Assembly (NCBI RefSeq): GCF_000818195.1
Contig: NZ_JTHL01000001.1
Coordinates: 3,929,021 to 3,993,020, forward strand
DNA: 64,000 bases
Origin: Streptomyces sp. 150FB
Lineage (GTDB): Bacteria > Actinomycetota > Actinomycetes > Streptomycetales > Streptomycetaceae
Reading direction: 5' to 3'
Shown: positions 24,413-35,100 of the stretch, in pieces
How the letters are laid out: the number at the start of each line of letters is the position of its first letter
Numbering within the stretch: position 1 is the stretch's first letter
Position numbers and translations under genes: made by a program
The notes under the pieces: generated by a model
Database searches by the model: none
Told to the model about the DNA's origin: nothing
Seen by the model: the letters and a program-made list of their open reading frames with translations, nothing else

Positions 24413-25398
24413 GACGGATCGTGTACTCGATGGAGCCGGTCGGTCGGACTGGCGGCCGGGTCTACCTCCGGATGCTTCACGAGGCGACCGCCGACGATGT
24501 CGAGTGGCGCACGGTTCCGGACCACAAGCGCACCTACCACGTCCGCCGCTGGCGGAAGCTCCGCCACCTCGCCCGACTGGCCCCGACCGTCCGGGCGCTG
24601 AGTTCCGCCGCCACCGGCACCTTCGTGTGGGACGACCTCAGCCTGCTGCTCTTCACACAGGAGATGCGGGCCCGCACGGTGTTCCTCCTGCACCACTACG
24701 AGCCGTTGCAGCACGACTCCACTCCCGTGGAGGCCATGCTCTGGGAGCGGCTGTTCCGGGTGCTGCCGCAGTGTGCGGCCGTGGTGTGCGTATCCCCGTA
24801 CTGGGCTGACTTCCTCCGGTCCCGCGGTGTCCACAACGTTCGGGTGATCTACAACGCCTTCGACATGACCGAGATCGAACGGGCACGCGCCCTTGACCGG
24901 GCTGAGTGCCGCGCCGAATTCGACCTGGCCGCAGACACGATCGGCGTGTACGCGGGCAAGGCCGTTCACTGGAAGGGCACCGCGGAGGTCGCCGCGGCCC
25001 TGGCCGGCGCACCCGGGCTTCAAGTGATCACCAGCGGCAGCAACACCATCGGCTTCGGCGGTGCGCACTACGACGTGGAGCGCGAGCGATACCTGCGGCT
25101 GCTGCGGGCATGCGACGTCGGCGTCTTCCTGCCCCGGATGCGGGAGGGCTGGAGCCGCTGCGCAGCCGAGGCACTGCTGCTCGGGCTGCCCTGCCTGATC
25201 CGACCGGTCGCGGGCCTCGGCGATCTCGCGGCCCTGACCGGCCAGCCGGCGCCAGACCTCGACCGTCTGTCGGCGCAGGTCCGGGAACACGCTACGGCGC
25301 GCCGAACCGAAGCCAAGGCCGCGTACGAGGCCCTGGCCCAGTTCGACCTGCACTACTTCGGAAACGCCTGGGGCGACCTTCTCGCGCAGGTCTCCTGA
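24409..25398 (+). CDS. Glycosyltransferase
   Basis: A 329-residue GT-B type protein. VFLLHHYEPLQHDSTPVE and VVCVSPYWADFLRSRGVHNVRVIYNAFD belong to the N-terminal half. IGVYAGKAVHWKGTAEVAAALAG and VFLPRMREGWSRCAAEALLLGLPCLIRPVAGLGD form the donor-site half with the E...E pattern of GT4-like enzymes. The start is GTG 24409, overlapping the previous TGA. It is the last gene of the operon and converges on gltX with ten bases between stops. Two glycosyltransferases in one operon suggest a disaccharide-type or doubly glycosylated product. Confidence 0.82.
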   Translation: MRRIVYSMEPVGRTGGRVYLRMLHEATADDVEWRTVPDHKRTYHVRRWRKLRHLARLAPTVRALSSAATGTFVWDDLSLLLFTQEMRARTVFLLHHYEPLQHDSTPVEAMLWERLFRVLPQCAAVVCVSPYWADFLRSRGVHNVRVIYNAFDMTEIERARALDRAECRAEFDLAADTIGVYAGKAVHWKGTAEVAAALAGAPGLQVITSGSNTIGFGGAHYDVERERYLRLLRACDVGVFLPRMREGWSRCAAEALLLGLPCLIRPVAGLGDLAALTGQPAPDLDRLSAQVREHATARRTEAKAAYEALAQFDLHYFGNAWGDLLAQVS

Positions 25399-25408
25399 CC
25401 GGGGACGC

Positions 25409-26830
25409 CTATACCTGCGCGGCCAGCTTCTCGGCCGCGGCGTCCAGACGGGCCAGGACGCGGTCCCGGCCAAGCAGTTCCATGGACTCGAACAGCGGGA
25501 GCCCGATCGTTCGGCCGGTGACCGCGACCCGGATGGGCGCCTGGGCCTTGCCCAGCTTCAGCCCGTGCTTCTCTCCCACGGCGAGCGTGACGGCCTTCAG
25601 GCCGTCCGTTTCCCAGTCCGAGACGGTGGCGAACTCGGCGCGGACATCGGCCAGGATGCCATCGGCACCCGCCTTCATCGCCTTGTTCCACGACGCCTCG
25701 TCCTCGACAGGCGAGTCGAGGAACAGGAAGTCCACGTTGTTGGTGATCTCGGACAGCAACGCCAGCCGGGTCTGGGCCAGCGGTGCCACCGTCTCGAAGA
25801 CGGCCTGGTCGAACGCCTCCGGCTGCCACGGCGCGTACGGGGCGACGAGCCACGGCCCGCAGGCAGCTGCGAACTGCGCGGGCGCCAGGGCACGGATGTA
25901 GTCCCCGTTGAACGCCGTCAGCTTCTTCACGTCGAAGAACGCCGGGGCGGTGTTGACGTCCTCGATTCGGAAGAGCCGCTCCAGCTCCTCGTACGGCATG
26001 AGCTCCCGGTCACCGCCGGGGCCCCAGCCGAGGAGCATCAGGTAGTTCACCATCGCCTCGGGAAGGAAGCCGTCGGCGAGGTAGTCCTCCAGCGCGACCT
26101 TGTCGCGACGCTTGGACAGCTTCTGCCGCTTCTCGTTCACAATCACCGGCAGGTGCGCCCACACCGGCGGCTGGGCACCGAGCGCCTCCCACAGCAGCTG
26201 CTGCTTCGGCGTGTTCGAGAGGTGCTCCTCGCCGCGGATGACCTGGGTAATGCCCTCGTCCAGGTCATCGACCACGTTCGCGATCAGGAAGACGGGGGAC
26301 CCGTCACCGCGGGCGATCACGAAGTCCTCGATCGCGCTGTTCGGGAACGCCGGCTCCCCGCGGATGAGGTCGACCACGACGGTCTCGCCCTCGTCCGGTG
26401 TCTGGAACCGCAGTGCCCGGCCCTCCTCGAAGGCCAGCCCGCGGGCCCGACAGAACCCGTCGTACCCGAGGTGCTCCGACCCGGTACGCTCCTTCAGCTG
26501 CTCCCGGGTGCAGTCGCAGTAATACGCCTTGCCCGCCGAGTACAGCTGCTGGGCGGCCTCGCTGTGCCGGGCCGCGTTGTGCGACTGGAAGTACGGCCCC
26601 TCAAAGGCCGCGTCCTCGCCATGGATACCGATCGCCGCGAGAGCGCTGACGATGCCGTCGATCCACTCCTGCTTGTTCCGGGCCGCGTCGGTGTCCTCGA
26701 TCCGCAGGACGAACGTGCCGCCGGACTGTCGTGCCACGGCCCAGTTGTAGAGAGCGGACCGTGCGCCACCAACATGGAACATGCCGGTCGGAGACGGGGC
26801 GAAACGAACGCGAACCGGGGCAGTAGACAT
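25409..26830 (-). CDS. gltX: Glutamyl-tRNA synthetase
   Basis: A 473-residue class I synthetase. The N-terminus reads [25 protein letters not shown], with HVGG as the HIGH box. A zinc-like CDC...C region follows ([15 protein letters not shown]... FCRARG), and [10 protein letters not shown] near residue 239 is the KMSKS box. From memory the housekeeping Streptomyces enzyme has a different N-terminus and is slightly longer, so this may be a second copy. Placement against a radical SAM operon with tyrS at the other side supports a specialised role. ATG 26830 is chosen; an upstream in-frame start at 26857 has no better support. Confidence 0.92.
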   Translation of the reverse strand: MSTAPVRVRFAPSPTGMFHVGGARSALYNWAVARQSGGTFVLRIEDTDAARNKQEWIDGIVSALAAIGIHGEDAAFEGPYFQSHNAARHSEAAQQLYSAGKAYYCDCTREQLKERTGSEHLGYDGFCRARGLAFEEGRALRFQTPDEGETVVVDLIRGEPAFPNSAIEDFVIARGDGSPVFLIANVVDDLDEGITQVIRGEEHLSNTPKQQLLWEALGAQPPVWAHLPVIVNEKRQKLSKRRDKVALEDYLADGFLPEAMVNYLMLLGWGPGGDRELMPYEELERLFRIEDVNTAPAFFDVKKLTAFNGDYIRALAPAQFAAACGPWLVAPYAPWQPEAFDQAVFETVAPLAQTRLALLSEITNNVDFLFLDSPVEDEASWNKAMKAGADGILADVRAEFATVSDWETDGLKAVTLAVGEKHGLKLGKAQAPIRVAVTGRTIGLPLFESMELLGRDRVLARLDAAAEKLAAQV

Positions 26831-27329
26831 GTGCTCCAGGGTACCGACGCCGGGCACCCGCCCTGAACCACTCCGCCTCTCCCCACCCTGTCGTTTTCCC
26901 CGGCCGCCCTCGACTCCTATTCGTACACCATTTCGTCGCTCCTGATGCCGCCGGTCGCCTTGCCCCTTTCAGCGCGCCGAGCGACAACAGAGATACACCG
27001 TGGTTCCACAGCCCAAGGTGAATTCGGTGGAGGTCGAAGGTGCCCTTCTCCCCTATGGTGCGACGGGCTTGCAATCAGAGTCTCCATGACCGGTGGACGG
27101 ACCGCTCCGTCGTCATGGAAATCACTTAGGGTCAACACTCAAATAGACCGCTGAAACCGAGCTCACGGCATGACCATTGATTAGCGACCGCAACTCAAAG
27201 GCCAGCCATGGAGGGCTCACCAAACGCACAACAGGAAAGCTACGCGAACCTGGCGAGGGACTTACTAGGCCACCAGCGGGCAATTGGCCCGCCTCAACGT
27301 CCTCGGACGGACATCAGTTCGTCGGAGGC
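26831..27329. other. Intergenic region at the left border of defence module A
   Basis: No gene with convincing codon use. The sequence is less GC-rich than the flanks and has scattered short frames only. This is where the character of the DNA changes from the pathway genes to the defence module, so an insertion border probably lies here. I found no tRNA, transposase end or direct repeat. Confidence 0.45.
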
Positions 27330-28547
27330 TCAGCAGGCGAGATCTACGGCAGCGGTAGCGAAGCCGTCATCGCGCTGCCGAGACGCGTCGTTCTTCGCCT
27401 GCAGAACTTCAGCATCGAAGAGTCTGGAGGTCAGCGCCTCTGTCAGGGGTGGGGGTACGGCGTTGCCAATGATGACCTGAACCTCGGTGCGAGTCAGCTC
27501 GTAGCGAGGCTTGACCCTCTCATCGACGAACTTGAAGTAGTCCGGGAAGCCCTGGATGCGCGCGGCCTCATGGGCGGTTAGACATCGAGGAACAGCAGGG
27601 TGAACAAAGCGTCCGCGCCCCATCGTCGCAAATCCACTGGTAATGGTCTGAGACGGACGATCCCACCATAGACGGCCATACATGGCGGTATAATTGTGCT
27701 CGCCGCGATGGCACTCGGGGCGCTCTTCGTTCGGCAGATTGTGCTCGTCATTCTCGAAGAGATACTTCATACGCCGTTGGTTGTCCGCGTTGGGTATAGC
27801 AGCTTCATCGAAGAATGATTTGGCGGGAACGCCGAGCAGGTCACCGATCGCCCACCGCAGGTCATGCGGTACGGCAATGCGGTCCTCGACCTTCAGCAAG
27901 TCAGCAGCCGAGAACCCAAAAGGCAGCGCGTCTTCGCGGATGGCCAGTAGTATGTGGCGCTTGCGTGTCTGAGCGACCCCGAGCTTGAGCAGGTCGATAC
28001 GACCAGTGGCGACATCATATCCAAGCCTCTTGAGGTGAACGATGGCGCGGGAGACCACCTGCTGCTTGTCGTTGACAACGGCCAGCACGTTCTCAATGAC
28101 GACTGCACTGGGGCGCAGAACCTCTGCGGCACGAGCCATACGCAGGTACAGCCGGTTCTTGGGATCATCGCGGCGGGTGTGGTTGTTAAGGTTACTGTGC
28201 CCCTGACACGGTGGCCCACCGATCAGGAGCTCCACCTCACCCACCGCGGATAGAGTCTTCTCCTCCTGAGCGGTCAACGTGGCGCCAAGGTCACCATCGA
28301 AGAAGGATTCGACGCTCCCCTGTTGGACGTTGGCCTTGGGAAAGTTAGCCTTGAAGACTTTGGTGGGAGCCGCCTCAAAGTCAACCGCGAGACGAACGTC
28401 GAGCGAGACGTCAAGCCTGTGCGCCGCCTGGGCAATACCGAGGGTGAGGCCACCACAGCCGGCGAAGAGGTCCACGACTCGCAGGGAACCGACACCCTCC
28501 TCAAACTTCGGCCGACGCTTGGCCCGCAAGGGGTGTCGCTCACCCAC
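27330..28547 (-). CDS. dcm: DNA (cytosine-5-)-methyltransferase of defence module A
   Basis: A 405-residue C5-cytosine methyltransferase. Motif I is DLFAGCGGLTLG, motif IV GGPPCQGHSN with the catalytic Cys, motif VI VIENV, motif VIII QTRKRH and motif X GNAVPPPL. The target-recognition region lies between about residues 240 and 340. The sequence specificity cannot be read. The GTG at 28547 (VGERHPLRAKRR) is taken as start; another upstream codon is possible. It is divergent from dptFGH across 335 bases, in the place where phosphorothioation genes would be expected. I infer that it supplies the self mark for the restriction proteins. A Vsr gene at the other end fits a 5mC-making host. Confidence 0.92.
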   Translation of the reverse strand: MGERHPLRAKRRPKFEEGVGSLRVVDLFAGCGGLTLGIAQAAHRLDVSLDVRLAVDFEAAPTKVFKANFPKANVQQGSVESFFDGDLGATLTAQEEKTLSAVGEVELLIGGPPCQGHSNLNNHTRRDDPKNRLYLRMARAAEVLRPSAVVIENVLAVVNDKQQVVSRAIVHLKRLGYDVATGRIDLLKLGVAQTRKRHILLAIREDALPFGFSAADLLKVEDRIAVPHDLRWAIGDLLGVPAKSFFDEAAIPNADNQRRMKYLFENDEHNLPNEERPECHRGEHNYTAMYGRLWWDRPSQTITSGFATMGRGRFVHPAVPRCLTAHEAARIQGFPDYFKFVDERVKPRYELTRTEVQVIIGNAVPPPLTEALTSRLFDAEVLQAKNDASRQRDDGFATAAVDLAC

Positions 28548-28882
28548 GTGTGACCCCCATCTGCACTTGCTCGTAGAACCGGCGGAACGAGCGGTCATCG
28601 TACTCGATCAAGGTTGATCACGCGCTGCAGACGGGCACCTACCCATCGGCTGACGTGCCGATCACGTCGGGTTCGCGCCCCCTGAACAAGCTCGTCAACG
28701 ACCATCGCCCTGCGCCCCTGTTGCTCCTGCGGCGTCGACGAGATCGACGCCTGCGTTACTTCAAGGGGACCAGAGTCAAGCCAGGAGCATTTTCGCGCCG
28801 TGTCGCAACATTTGATCTACCGTCAGGCCCGCTGGCAGCTAAAATTCTGCAGCCCTGGGCTCGGTCGACGAAGGACAGCAGC
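28548..28882. promoter_or_regulatory. Divergent promoter region between the methyltransferase and dptF
   Basis: 335 bases with no gene. TAAAAT at 28840-28845 could be a -10 box for dptF, but no well-spaced -35 is seen. AAGGA eight bases before ATG 28883 is the Shine-Dalgarno. Confidence 0.45.
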
Positions 28883-30715
28883 ATGCCGCTAGAGGTCAAC
28901 AAGCACGTCGAACGGATTCGTCGTTACCAGCCGTTCGACGTCGCCACCTCTGAGATGGTCTATGAGACGCAGGCAGACTGGACACAGCCACAGTTCCCCG
29001 TCGTGACACTGGACTACCTACTGAGCGCCATCGAGCGACAGGCCACGAAGACCATCGTTCTCACCGGAGACGCCGGGCATGGCAAGACGAGCCTGTGCGC
29101 CAGCCTTCTGGCCAAACTGCGGGCCGGTGACGAGCCGATCACGCCAGATGTCCGGAAGGCGGTCTTCCTCGGCCTGTCCGAGGCAAAAGGCGCGAGCCGC
29201 CCTGTCGGCCGGACCCGTAGCGGACGCCCGCTGTACATCCTCAGCGATCTGAGCGAGCTCAGCCCGCAGGCCGGTGCTCACAAGCTCGTGGAGCTTCTCG
29301 ACCCTCCGGACAAAGGCATCGCGATCATCTGCGCGAACGAGGGCCAACTACGCAAGTGCGTCGCCGAGGATGACAACCTTGGCAAAGCCGGCACGGGACG
29401 TGCCAAGGTTCTGGTGCAGACCCTCACGGAAGGCATAGTTCGCGGGCAGGTCAGTGATTCTGATGGTGCTGTGACCGTCATCAACCTCAACTACCAGTCC
29501 GTAGCGGCGGACGGTTCCAACGGCGGGCTCATCCCTTGGGTCCTGAAGCAGTGGACAACGACCCAGTCATCGCGGTGGAAGCGGTGCGAGACCTGTGATG
29601 CGCGCACGGTCTGCCCGATTCTGGCCAACCGCAACGAACTGAGTGATCCCACCCGCGGGCCTCAGCGGCGGGCCGCGATCCGGGACATGTTCGCTGCGGC
29701 CGAGCGGACCGGGGCCGTAATCACGACACGTCAGGCGCTGTCGGTCACCAGCTACATGCTCACCGGCGGCCTGTCCTGCGATGACGTCCACGCCAGGTAC
29801 CAGCGATCGCATTCGAACCGGCAGTGGCAAGCTCCCCACCTGTACCATCAAGCGCTCTTCGGCGACCGGTTGAGTCAGCAACAGCGTCACCTGGTTCCTG
29901 CCTTCTTCGCGCTACGGAAGTTGGACCCGGGCCGGGTCTCCCGTCGACAGGTCGACGACCGACTGGACCCAGACACGGCGGGCGACTTCCCTCCCGCGGA
30001 CGCCAGCAGCTACCTGCAGAAGGTCCGCACGAGTCGGGACGCCCTGAAACAGGCCGAACAGTTGCGGGGCGTGTACGCGTTCCTGCGGCGAGCCGACTTC
30101 TTCAACAGTGACGACGATACGGACCGTTTCGCCCGCATGGGTCTGCAGGCCGGAGACGACTTTGTGCGTGTCCAGGACAAGAACCGGGACCCGGCAGACA
30201 CCAGAGTGCGAGACCTATTTCTCAAGGGCCTGGAGGCCGTCCAGGGCATTCACCGGGCAGCGAGCAACCCTGACTTCTTCGTACTTGACCCCGCCTTCTT
30301 CACACACCGCGCCCGCGCGGCCGTGGTCTCCCGGCGAGTGCCCAGCAAGGGCGTCGAGGTGGTCGACCAGGTCACCCAGTGGCAAAGGGAAGCCGGCACG
30401 AGCACCACCCCCGAGATGCGGAGTGCCGTCGAGTGGCTCAACCGGGCCATCTACATCCGTATCCCAGCCGTCGCCCCTGACCAGGACGCAGTCTCGGTGG
30501 AAGCGGACCTCTTGCGTTTCGAGTTGTTGACGCGGTGGGCCGCGGGCCTGCGCAGCGAGGTGCAGCACGAGGCAGAGATCCGCGGCCTGAGTGGAACCCT
30601 GGCTGAGCTGGCTGACTCGTCGGACAAGGACGACGAGATCCAGGTACTGGTGGGCAACGTCATGCGAAAACTCATGATCGACGTCGGCGACAAGATCAGG
30701 TCGGTGCGTGCGTAA
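28883..30715 (+). CDS. dptF: DptF-like restriction ATPase
   Basis: A 610-residue protein with a P-loop, TGDAGHGKTSLC, near residue 63 and a cysteine cluster CETCDARTVCPIL near residue 236. Both are features I recall for DptF (DndF), the first protein of the DndFGH restriction complex that attacks DNA lacking phosphorothioate marks. Gene order F-G-H, length and coupling to the next two genes support the call. No nuclease motif is obvious. The ATG at 28883 is preferred; the frame runs open further upstream without coding character. No dndABCDE or sspABCD gene is visible in the window. Confidence 0.83.
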   Translation: MPLEVNKHVERIRRYQPFDVATSEMVYETQADWTQPQFPVVTLDYLLSAIERQATKTIVLTGDAGHGKTSLCASLLAKLRAGDEPITPDVRKAVFLGLSEAKGASRPVGRTRSGRPLYILSDLSELSPQAGAHKLVELLDPPDKGIAIICANEGQLRKCVAEDDNLGKAGTGRAKVLVQTLTEGIVRGQVSDSDGAVTVINLNYQSVAADGSNGGLIPWVLKQWTTTQSSRWKRCETCDARTVCPILANRNELSDPTRGPQRRAAIRDMFAAAERTGAVITTRQALSVTSYMLTGGLSCDDVHARYQRSHSNRQWQAPHLYHQALFGDRLSQQQRHLVPAFFALRKLDPGRVSRRQVDDRLDPDTAGDFPPADASSYLQKVRTSRDALKQAEQLRGVYAFLRRADFFNSDDDTDRFARMGLQAGDDFVRVQDKNRDPADTRVRDLFLKGLEAVQGIHRAASNPDFFVLDPAFFTHRARAAVVSRRVPSKGVEVVDQVTQWQREAGTSTTPEMRSAVEWLNRAIYIRIPAVAPDQDAVSVEADLLRFELLTRWAAGLRSEVQHEAEIRGLSGTLAELADSSDKDDEIQVLVGNVMRKLMIDVGDKIRSVRA

Positions 30716-32154
30716 TGGCTGATCGTTCCAAGGCCGAGGTCGTCCTTCGCCTCTTTGGGGTAAACCTCGAACAGCAGGGCCGCGGTTTCTACATCTCGCT
30801 TGAGATGCTCGCGATCGCCCGCGGCGTCTACCTAGCACATCAGGAGGACCCGGAGCAGTTCGCAGGGCTCCTGGACAACGGAGCCGGCACGGCTTACAAG
30901 AGAACCTCGCACGACCTGGCCCGGCGAATCGCGACCAAGACCCGCATAGTCGAGGGCGATGAAGAACTCGGCAAGGCCGTCGAGCTGGACTCTCCCGAGA
31001 CGATGGAAACGCTCCACGCCCTGTTCTCTTCGCTGTTGGTTGAGATCCCAGGGCGGCGTAGCCAGCCCAGCTGGTTCGGCGCGCACATCTATCCGTTCGT
31101 CGGTGAGCTCATCCACTACGACGCAGTCGAACGACGAGTCAAGCAGATCGATGCCAAGAAGAGCGCTAAGAAGCGCAAGCAGGCCACCAAAGTCGATGTC
31201 GGCATCAACGCTCCTACTATCGAGCGCTACCTCTTCCGCGATGGTGGGAGTTGGGCCTACAAGGCCCTTCGTGCCGACTTCGATCCTGACCGCAAGGACG
31301 CGACCCGGCAGGGCCTGAGCGACCTCGTGCAGGACAGCGAAACGCCGCTGGGCAATCTCGCCAAGGCCCTCAGCGCGCACGACTTCGACTACGACGAAGC
31401 TCCCGTGGAGGGCTCAGACACAGGAATCGAGCTGTATGAGGAGCTCAGCCCCTGGCCTGATCTGTTGAGGGAGGGGACCTGCAACATCGTCAGTCGGATC
31501 GCTACGGTCCCGAGGGCCAAGCGCACGGAGAGCCTCATGCACTGGGTCCCCTACTGTTTGGCACGCCATCAGCTCCACCTCGCACGCACCAAGCTCGGTG
31601 CCACCAACCGTGAGTCGATCCTGTTGGACTTCGGCAACGAGGCAACCCCGCTGCGCAGGGAATCGCAGAAGAACCTCGCTGGCTTCCGCAACGACATCGT
31701 CAAAGCGATCAACGTCCAGGCCCAGGTAATGATCGGCGAAGCCGAAGGCGACGAGAGTAAAAGACGCCGCTACGAGAGATTCATGAAGGAAGGCGGCACC
31801 GCGGTCGCCTCACCCCGAGCGTTCTTCAGCGAGACCCTCGCCGCTGTCGGAGCCTTGAACGCGACGGCCGGGCGACGACACTTCACCATGAAGCCCCCGA
31901 TGCTCGAGGCTCTGGTCTCTGCCACCGTCGCTCAGGAAGCGGAGATGGAGTTCGACAAGTTCTGCACGCTGCTGTACGAGAGGTATGGGCTTGTGATGGA
32001 GGACAAGGTCGCGGCAACGAGCCCGTTGGCCTACGAGGTCGACCCATCGGTCCTTGACCACAACGGCAAGGCGTTCCGGGAGAAACTCGCCGCTATTGGT
32101 CTGCTCACTCAATATTCAGATGCAACCAGCATGGTTCGAGGGGAGCCCCGGTGA
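30715..32154 (+). CDS. dptG: DptG-like protein
   Basis: A 479-residue protein between dptF and dptH, starting at ATG 30715, where the TAA of dptF shares one base. It is largely helical and charged, with no catalytic motif I can identify (opening KAEVVLRLFGVNLEQQGRGF, a lysine-rich stretch KKSAKKRKQATK near residue 145). The assignment rests mainly on position, size and the strong identity of its partners. In phosphorothioate systems DptG is an essential part of the restriction complex of unknown chemistry. Its stop overlaps the GTG of dptH. Confidence 0.75.
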   Translation: MADRSKAEVVLRLFGVNLEQQGRGFYISLEMLAIARGVYLAHQEDPEQFAGLLDNGAGTAYKRTSHDLARRIATKTRIVEGDEELGKAVELDSPETMETLHALFSSLLVEIPGRRSQPSWFGAHIYPFVGELIHYDAVERRVKQIDAKKSAKKRKQATKVDVGINAPTIERYLFRDGGSWAYKALRADFDPDRKDATRQGLSDLVQDSETPLGNLAKALSAHDFDYDEAPVEGSDTGIELYEELSPWPDLLREGTCNIVSRIATVPRAKRTESLMHWVPYCLARHQLHLARTKLGATNRESILLDFGNEATPLRRESQKNLAGFRNDIVKAINVQAQVMIGEAEGDESKRRRYERFMKEGGTAVASPRAFFSETLAAVGALNATAGRRHFTMKPPMLEALVSATVAQEAEMEFDKFCTLLYERYGLVMEDKVAATSPLAYEVDPSVLDHNGKAFREKLAAIGLLTQYSDATSMVRGEPR

Positions 32155-35100
32155 CCGACAGCAGCATCCGAGCGCTCGGTCGGTTCGTCGCCGACGAAGC
32201 ACTCCGCAAGGTCACTGAGGCCAACGGGGCCCGCGCCGTCCTACGGGTCAGCGGCTTCGACCGACCGACCGTGGCCGAGGCTCTCCGCCACACTGCCCGG
32301 CAGCTGTTGGGCTCGCCGGACCGTCAGGTTGTCGTCAAGGTCGGCACCTCAGAGCCAATCGAAGGTGTCCCTGCTGACTACCTGTTGGGGCCGCAGGACC
32401 AGCTGACCAAGTGGCGAAATTCGGGACAGGGCAGAGCGGTGTTGCTCTTCGAGTGGGGGCAGTCTCCGGACGCACAGGGGCTGGCAGCTATGAACGCCCT
32501 GAACGATGCCACGATCCTGGGCAACTACCGTGACCTATCCGGCGAGCGCGGGTTCGACAGATTCATGGCGGAAGCATGGCGGGAGGCGGGGGGTATCGGC
32601 ACTGTTCCAGCCGCGATGGGCACCGTTCTGCTGGCGATCTGGGGTGCCGTCACGGATGAGGAGCCCCGGTCCTTGCACCGCTGGGCAGCCTTCCTGGTCG
32701 ACACTGCGCAGAAGGTCGCAGCAACTCAGGTCCGCACCCCTGACGTGGTCTACCCGGAGATCTCTGCTGCCCTGCCGGCTCTTGATCTCTTCCCAGACCG
32801 AGGACTCTTCATCAAGCCCGCCGCGCTGCCCACCCGGATCAAGAAGAACGTCTCGGTCAGTGCCTTCAAGCAGCCCACGGGCAAGGAGATCACCGAGGAC
32901 GACCTGATAGACCGCATAAGCGCGACCGAGTTCAGCGATGAGTCCCTGGACCACGTCGGCACGGACTCCGAGACTGCCAAGGAGCTCATGCGCAGCCTCG
33001 TACTCAACCTCAATCGCAGTGGCTCCACTCCGCAGGATTCTCGTCAGTTGCGCCGCGAGCAGGACCTGACCCTCTGGCTGGAAGTCTTCGAGCAGAAGTC
33101 CAAGAAGATCGGCCTGGGCCAGCAGGTCCGTCAGGAGATCGAGAAGGCCGACGCAGATCGGGTCGACGAGTTCGACGCCATGGTGATCGAAGATGCACTC
33201 GACCTCGGAGATCAGGAAGCCGCACAGCGTTTCCTTGACGAGGCTCCTATCGGCGGGGCGGAGCCTCTGGCCGACCTGCTGTCCAAGCGGTCGCGCCGCA
33301 AAGTCGAGAAGCTTGCCTTTCCGGACTCTCAGTTCGTCCAGGACCCACTGCGTGCCCTGCTGCGCGAGCTGACCTACTTTTCCGATGAAGAGGAAGGCTC
33401 CGTCATCGTCGGGCTGGAAGGCAACCAGGAAGTTGGGCGGTGGAGCCGCTGGCTCTTTGCTTTCCTGTACGCCAACACCCTGGATGACGTCCGGGAATCC
33501 ACCGGTCTTCGCCTGACTCTGGACGTCAAGAAGTGCCTGTTGGACCTGACCAAGCCGCCCCTGCCGGAGGAGGACGAGCCGTTCGATCCGAACACGGAGT
33601 GGGCCCCGCTGCGCATCCTGGTCGAGATGGACGGCGCCCAGCGACGCTTTCGCTGGGACCCTCTTGGCATCCCGGGGCAGATCGCGCTGGCGGCTCTCAT
33701 ACACGGCTGGCGAACTCCCCCTGGCCATACCGGTAAGTTGACCTTTGACACCTTCCTCGAGAGGTTCAATGACCCCCGGCAGTGGCAGGCCGACGAACCC
33801 TTGCCTGTTTCCGAATTGCAGTTTGCCAGTCAGCTGGAGCGCCTCAGGCTGGAGCATTTCAGCCGGTTCTGCGACGGGCTTGACGCCGGGAAGATCAACG
33901 ATTACGTACGCGAGTGGGAAGGCGTGCTCCGCGAAGCTCGCACCACCCTGGTTCCCGACAACGCTCCGAACGCAGACCTCGAGGCTGTCGTCCTGACCGA
34001 TGTTGTCGGGCTTGCCGACCACCGCATGATGATGCTGGCCACTCACCCGCTGAAGCTGCGCTGGCTGGCAAAGAACTACGAGGAGGCTGCTGACAGCATC
34101 AAGACCGCCCTGAACAAGGAGGGAGGTCTGAGCCTCAACCAGGAAAACGAGGAGCTCTTCTTCGACGCCATTGACCGTATCTCCCCACACGGGACACCGG
34201 CGGTCCTCGTCGGTCCCGGCGGCACGATTGCCATTCCGATGCGGGAGTCGGCCGGGCACGAGGAGTACGCACCGGTCCGCTACGGCGGAAACGAGTCCAA
34301 GGACTGGCTCTCCAGCGTCGACGAGACCGCGATCGACGAGATGGTCCGCGTCATCACCGACTACCTGACGACCTACCCCCACAAGCTTGATGGGCTGCGC
34401 GTACTGCTTCTGGACCGCAACGGCGACCCTGTCCTGCCGATGCGCGTGGCCAAGCAGATGCGGGCCAAGAACCCTCGTCTGAAAGTTGATCTGGTTGTAC
34501 TGGCTCCGCAGGCCACCCACCACGAGATCATCCAGGGTTTCGACCTGCAGTTCTCCGGTGCGGAGATGTCCGACGACAGCTTCCTGCCCGACGTCCAACT
34601 GATCCTTCAGGCATGGGAGCCCGACCAGGAAGCAGACCTGTCAGGGCTGGAGGACACCATCGACCTCGCTCTGGCGCCGGCACTGTTCGGCACGCAGACC
34701 AGTATGAAGGAGAGCACCAAGAAGGAGTCCTTGTCGGGCTACTTCAACCCCTGGAAGCACCCAGCCTCACACAACCTGGCTCAGACCAGCGAGAACGTCG
34801 TGAGAGCGCTGTTGCCTGAGACCGCCGACGAGACTCTTGAGTCCTGGTCGACCTTGTGCGTGCGCTACGACCGCCGTTCCCCGGTCTCCCGGGAGAGTGT
34901 CGACGGCATCGACTACTTCGAGATGCAGGTGCAGTTCGACCAGCACCAGAACCTGTTCGAGACCCTGCACCGTGTGGCCCACTGGGTCGTCACTCTTGAC
35001 AGCTTCATCGGCCGTGAGCAAATCGACGCCCTGCGCAACCGCCCTGACGTCATCCTCGTCAAGCCCAGCGTCGGCAAGAACGAGTCCTACACCCTTATTG

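Noticed and set aside
25409..26830. gltX as a sign of a lanthipeptide or thiopeptide (LanB) pathway
   Set aside because: No LanB-type dehydratase, cyclase or precursor peptide gene is seen in the neighbouring 14 kb.
32535..34598. Long minus-strand frame opposite dptH
   Set aside because: Shadow frame; the residues show the Val/Gln/Leu-rich bias of antisense GC-rich DNA and no motif, while dptH is coherent across the same bases.
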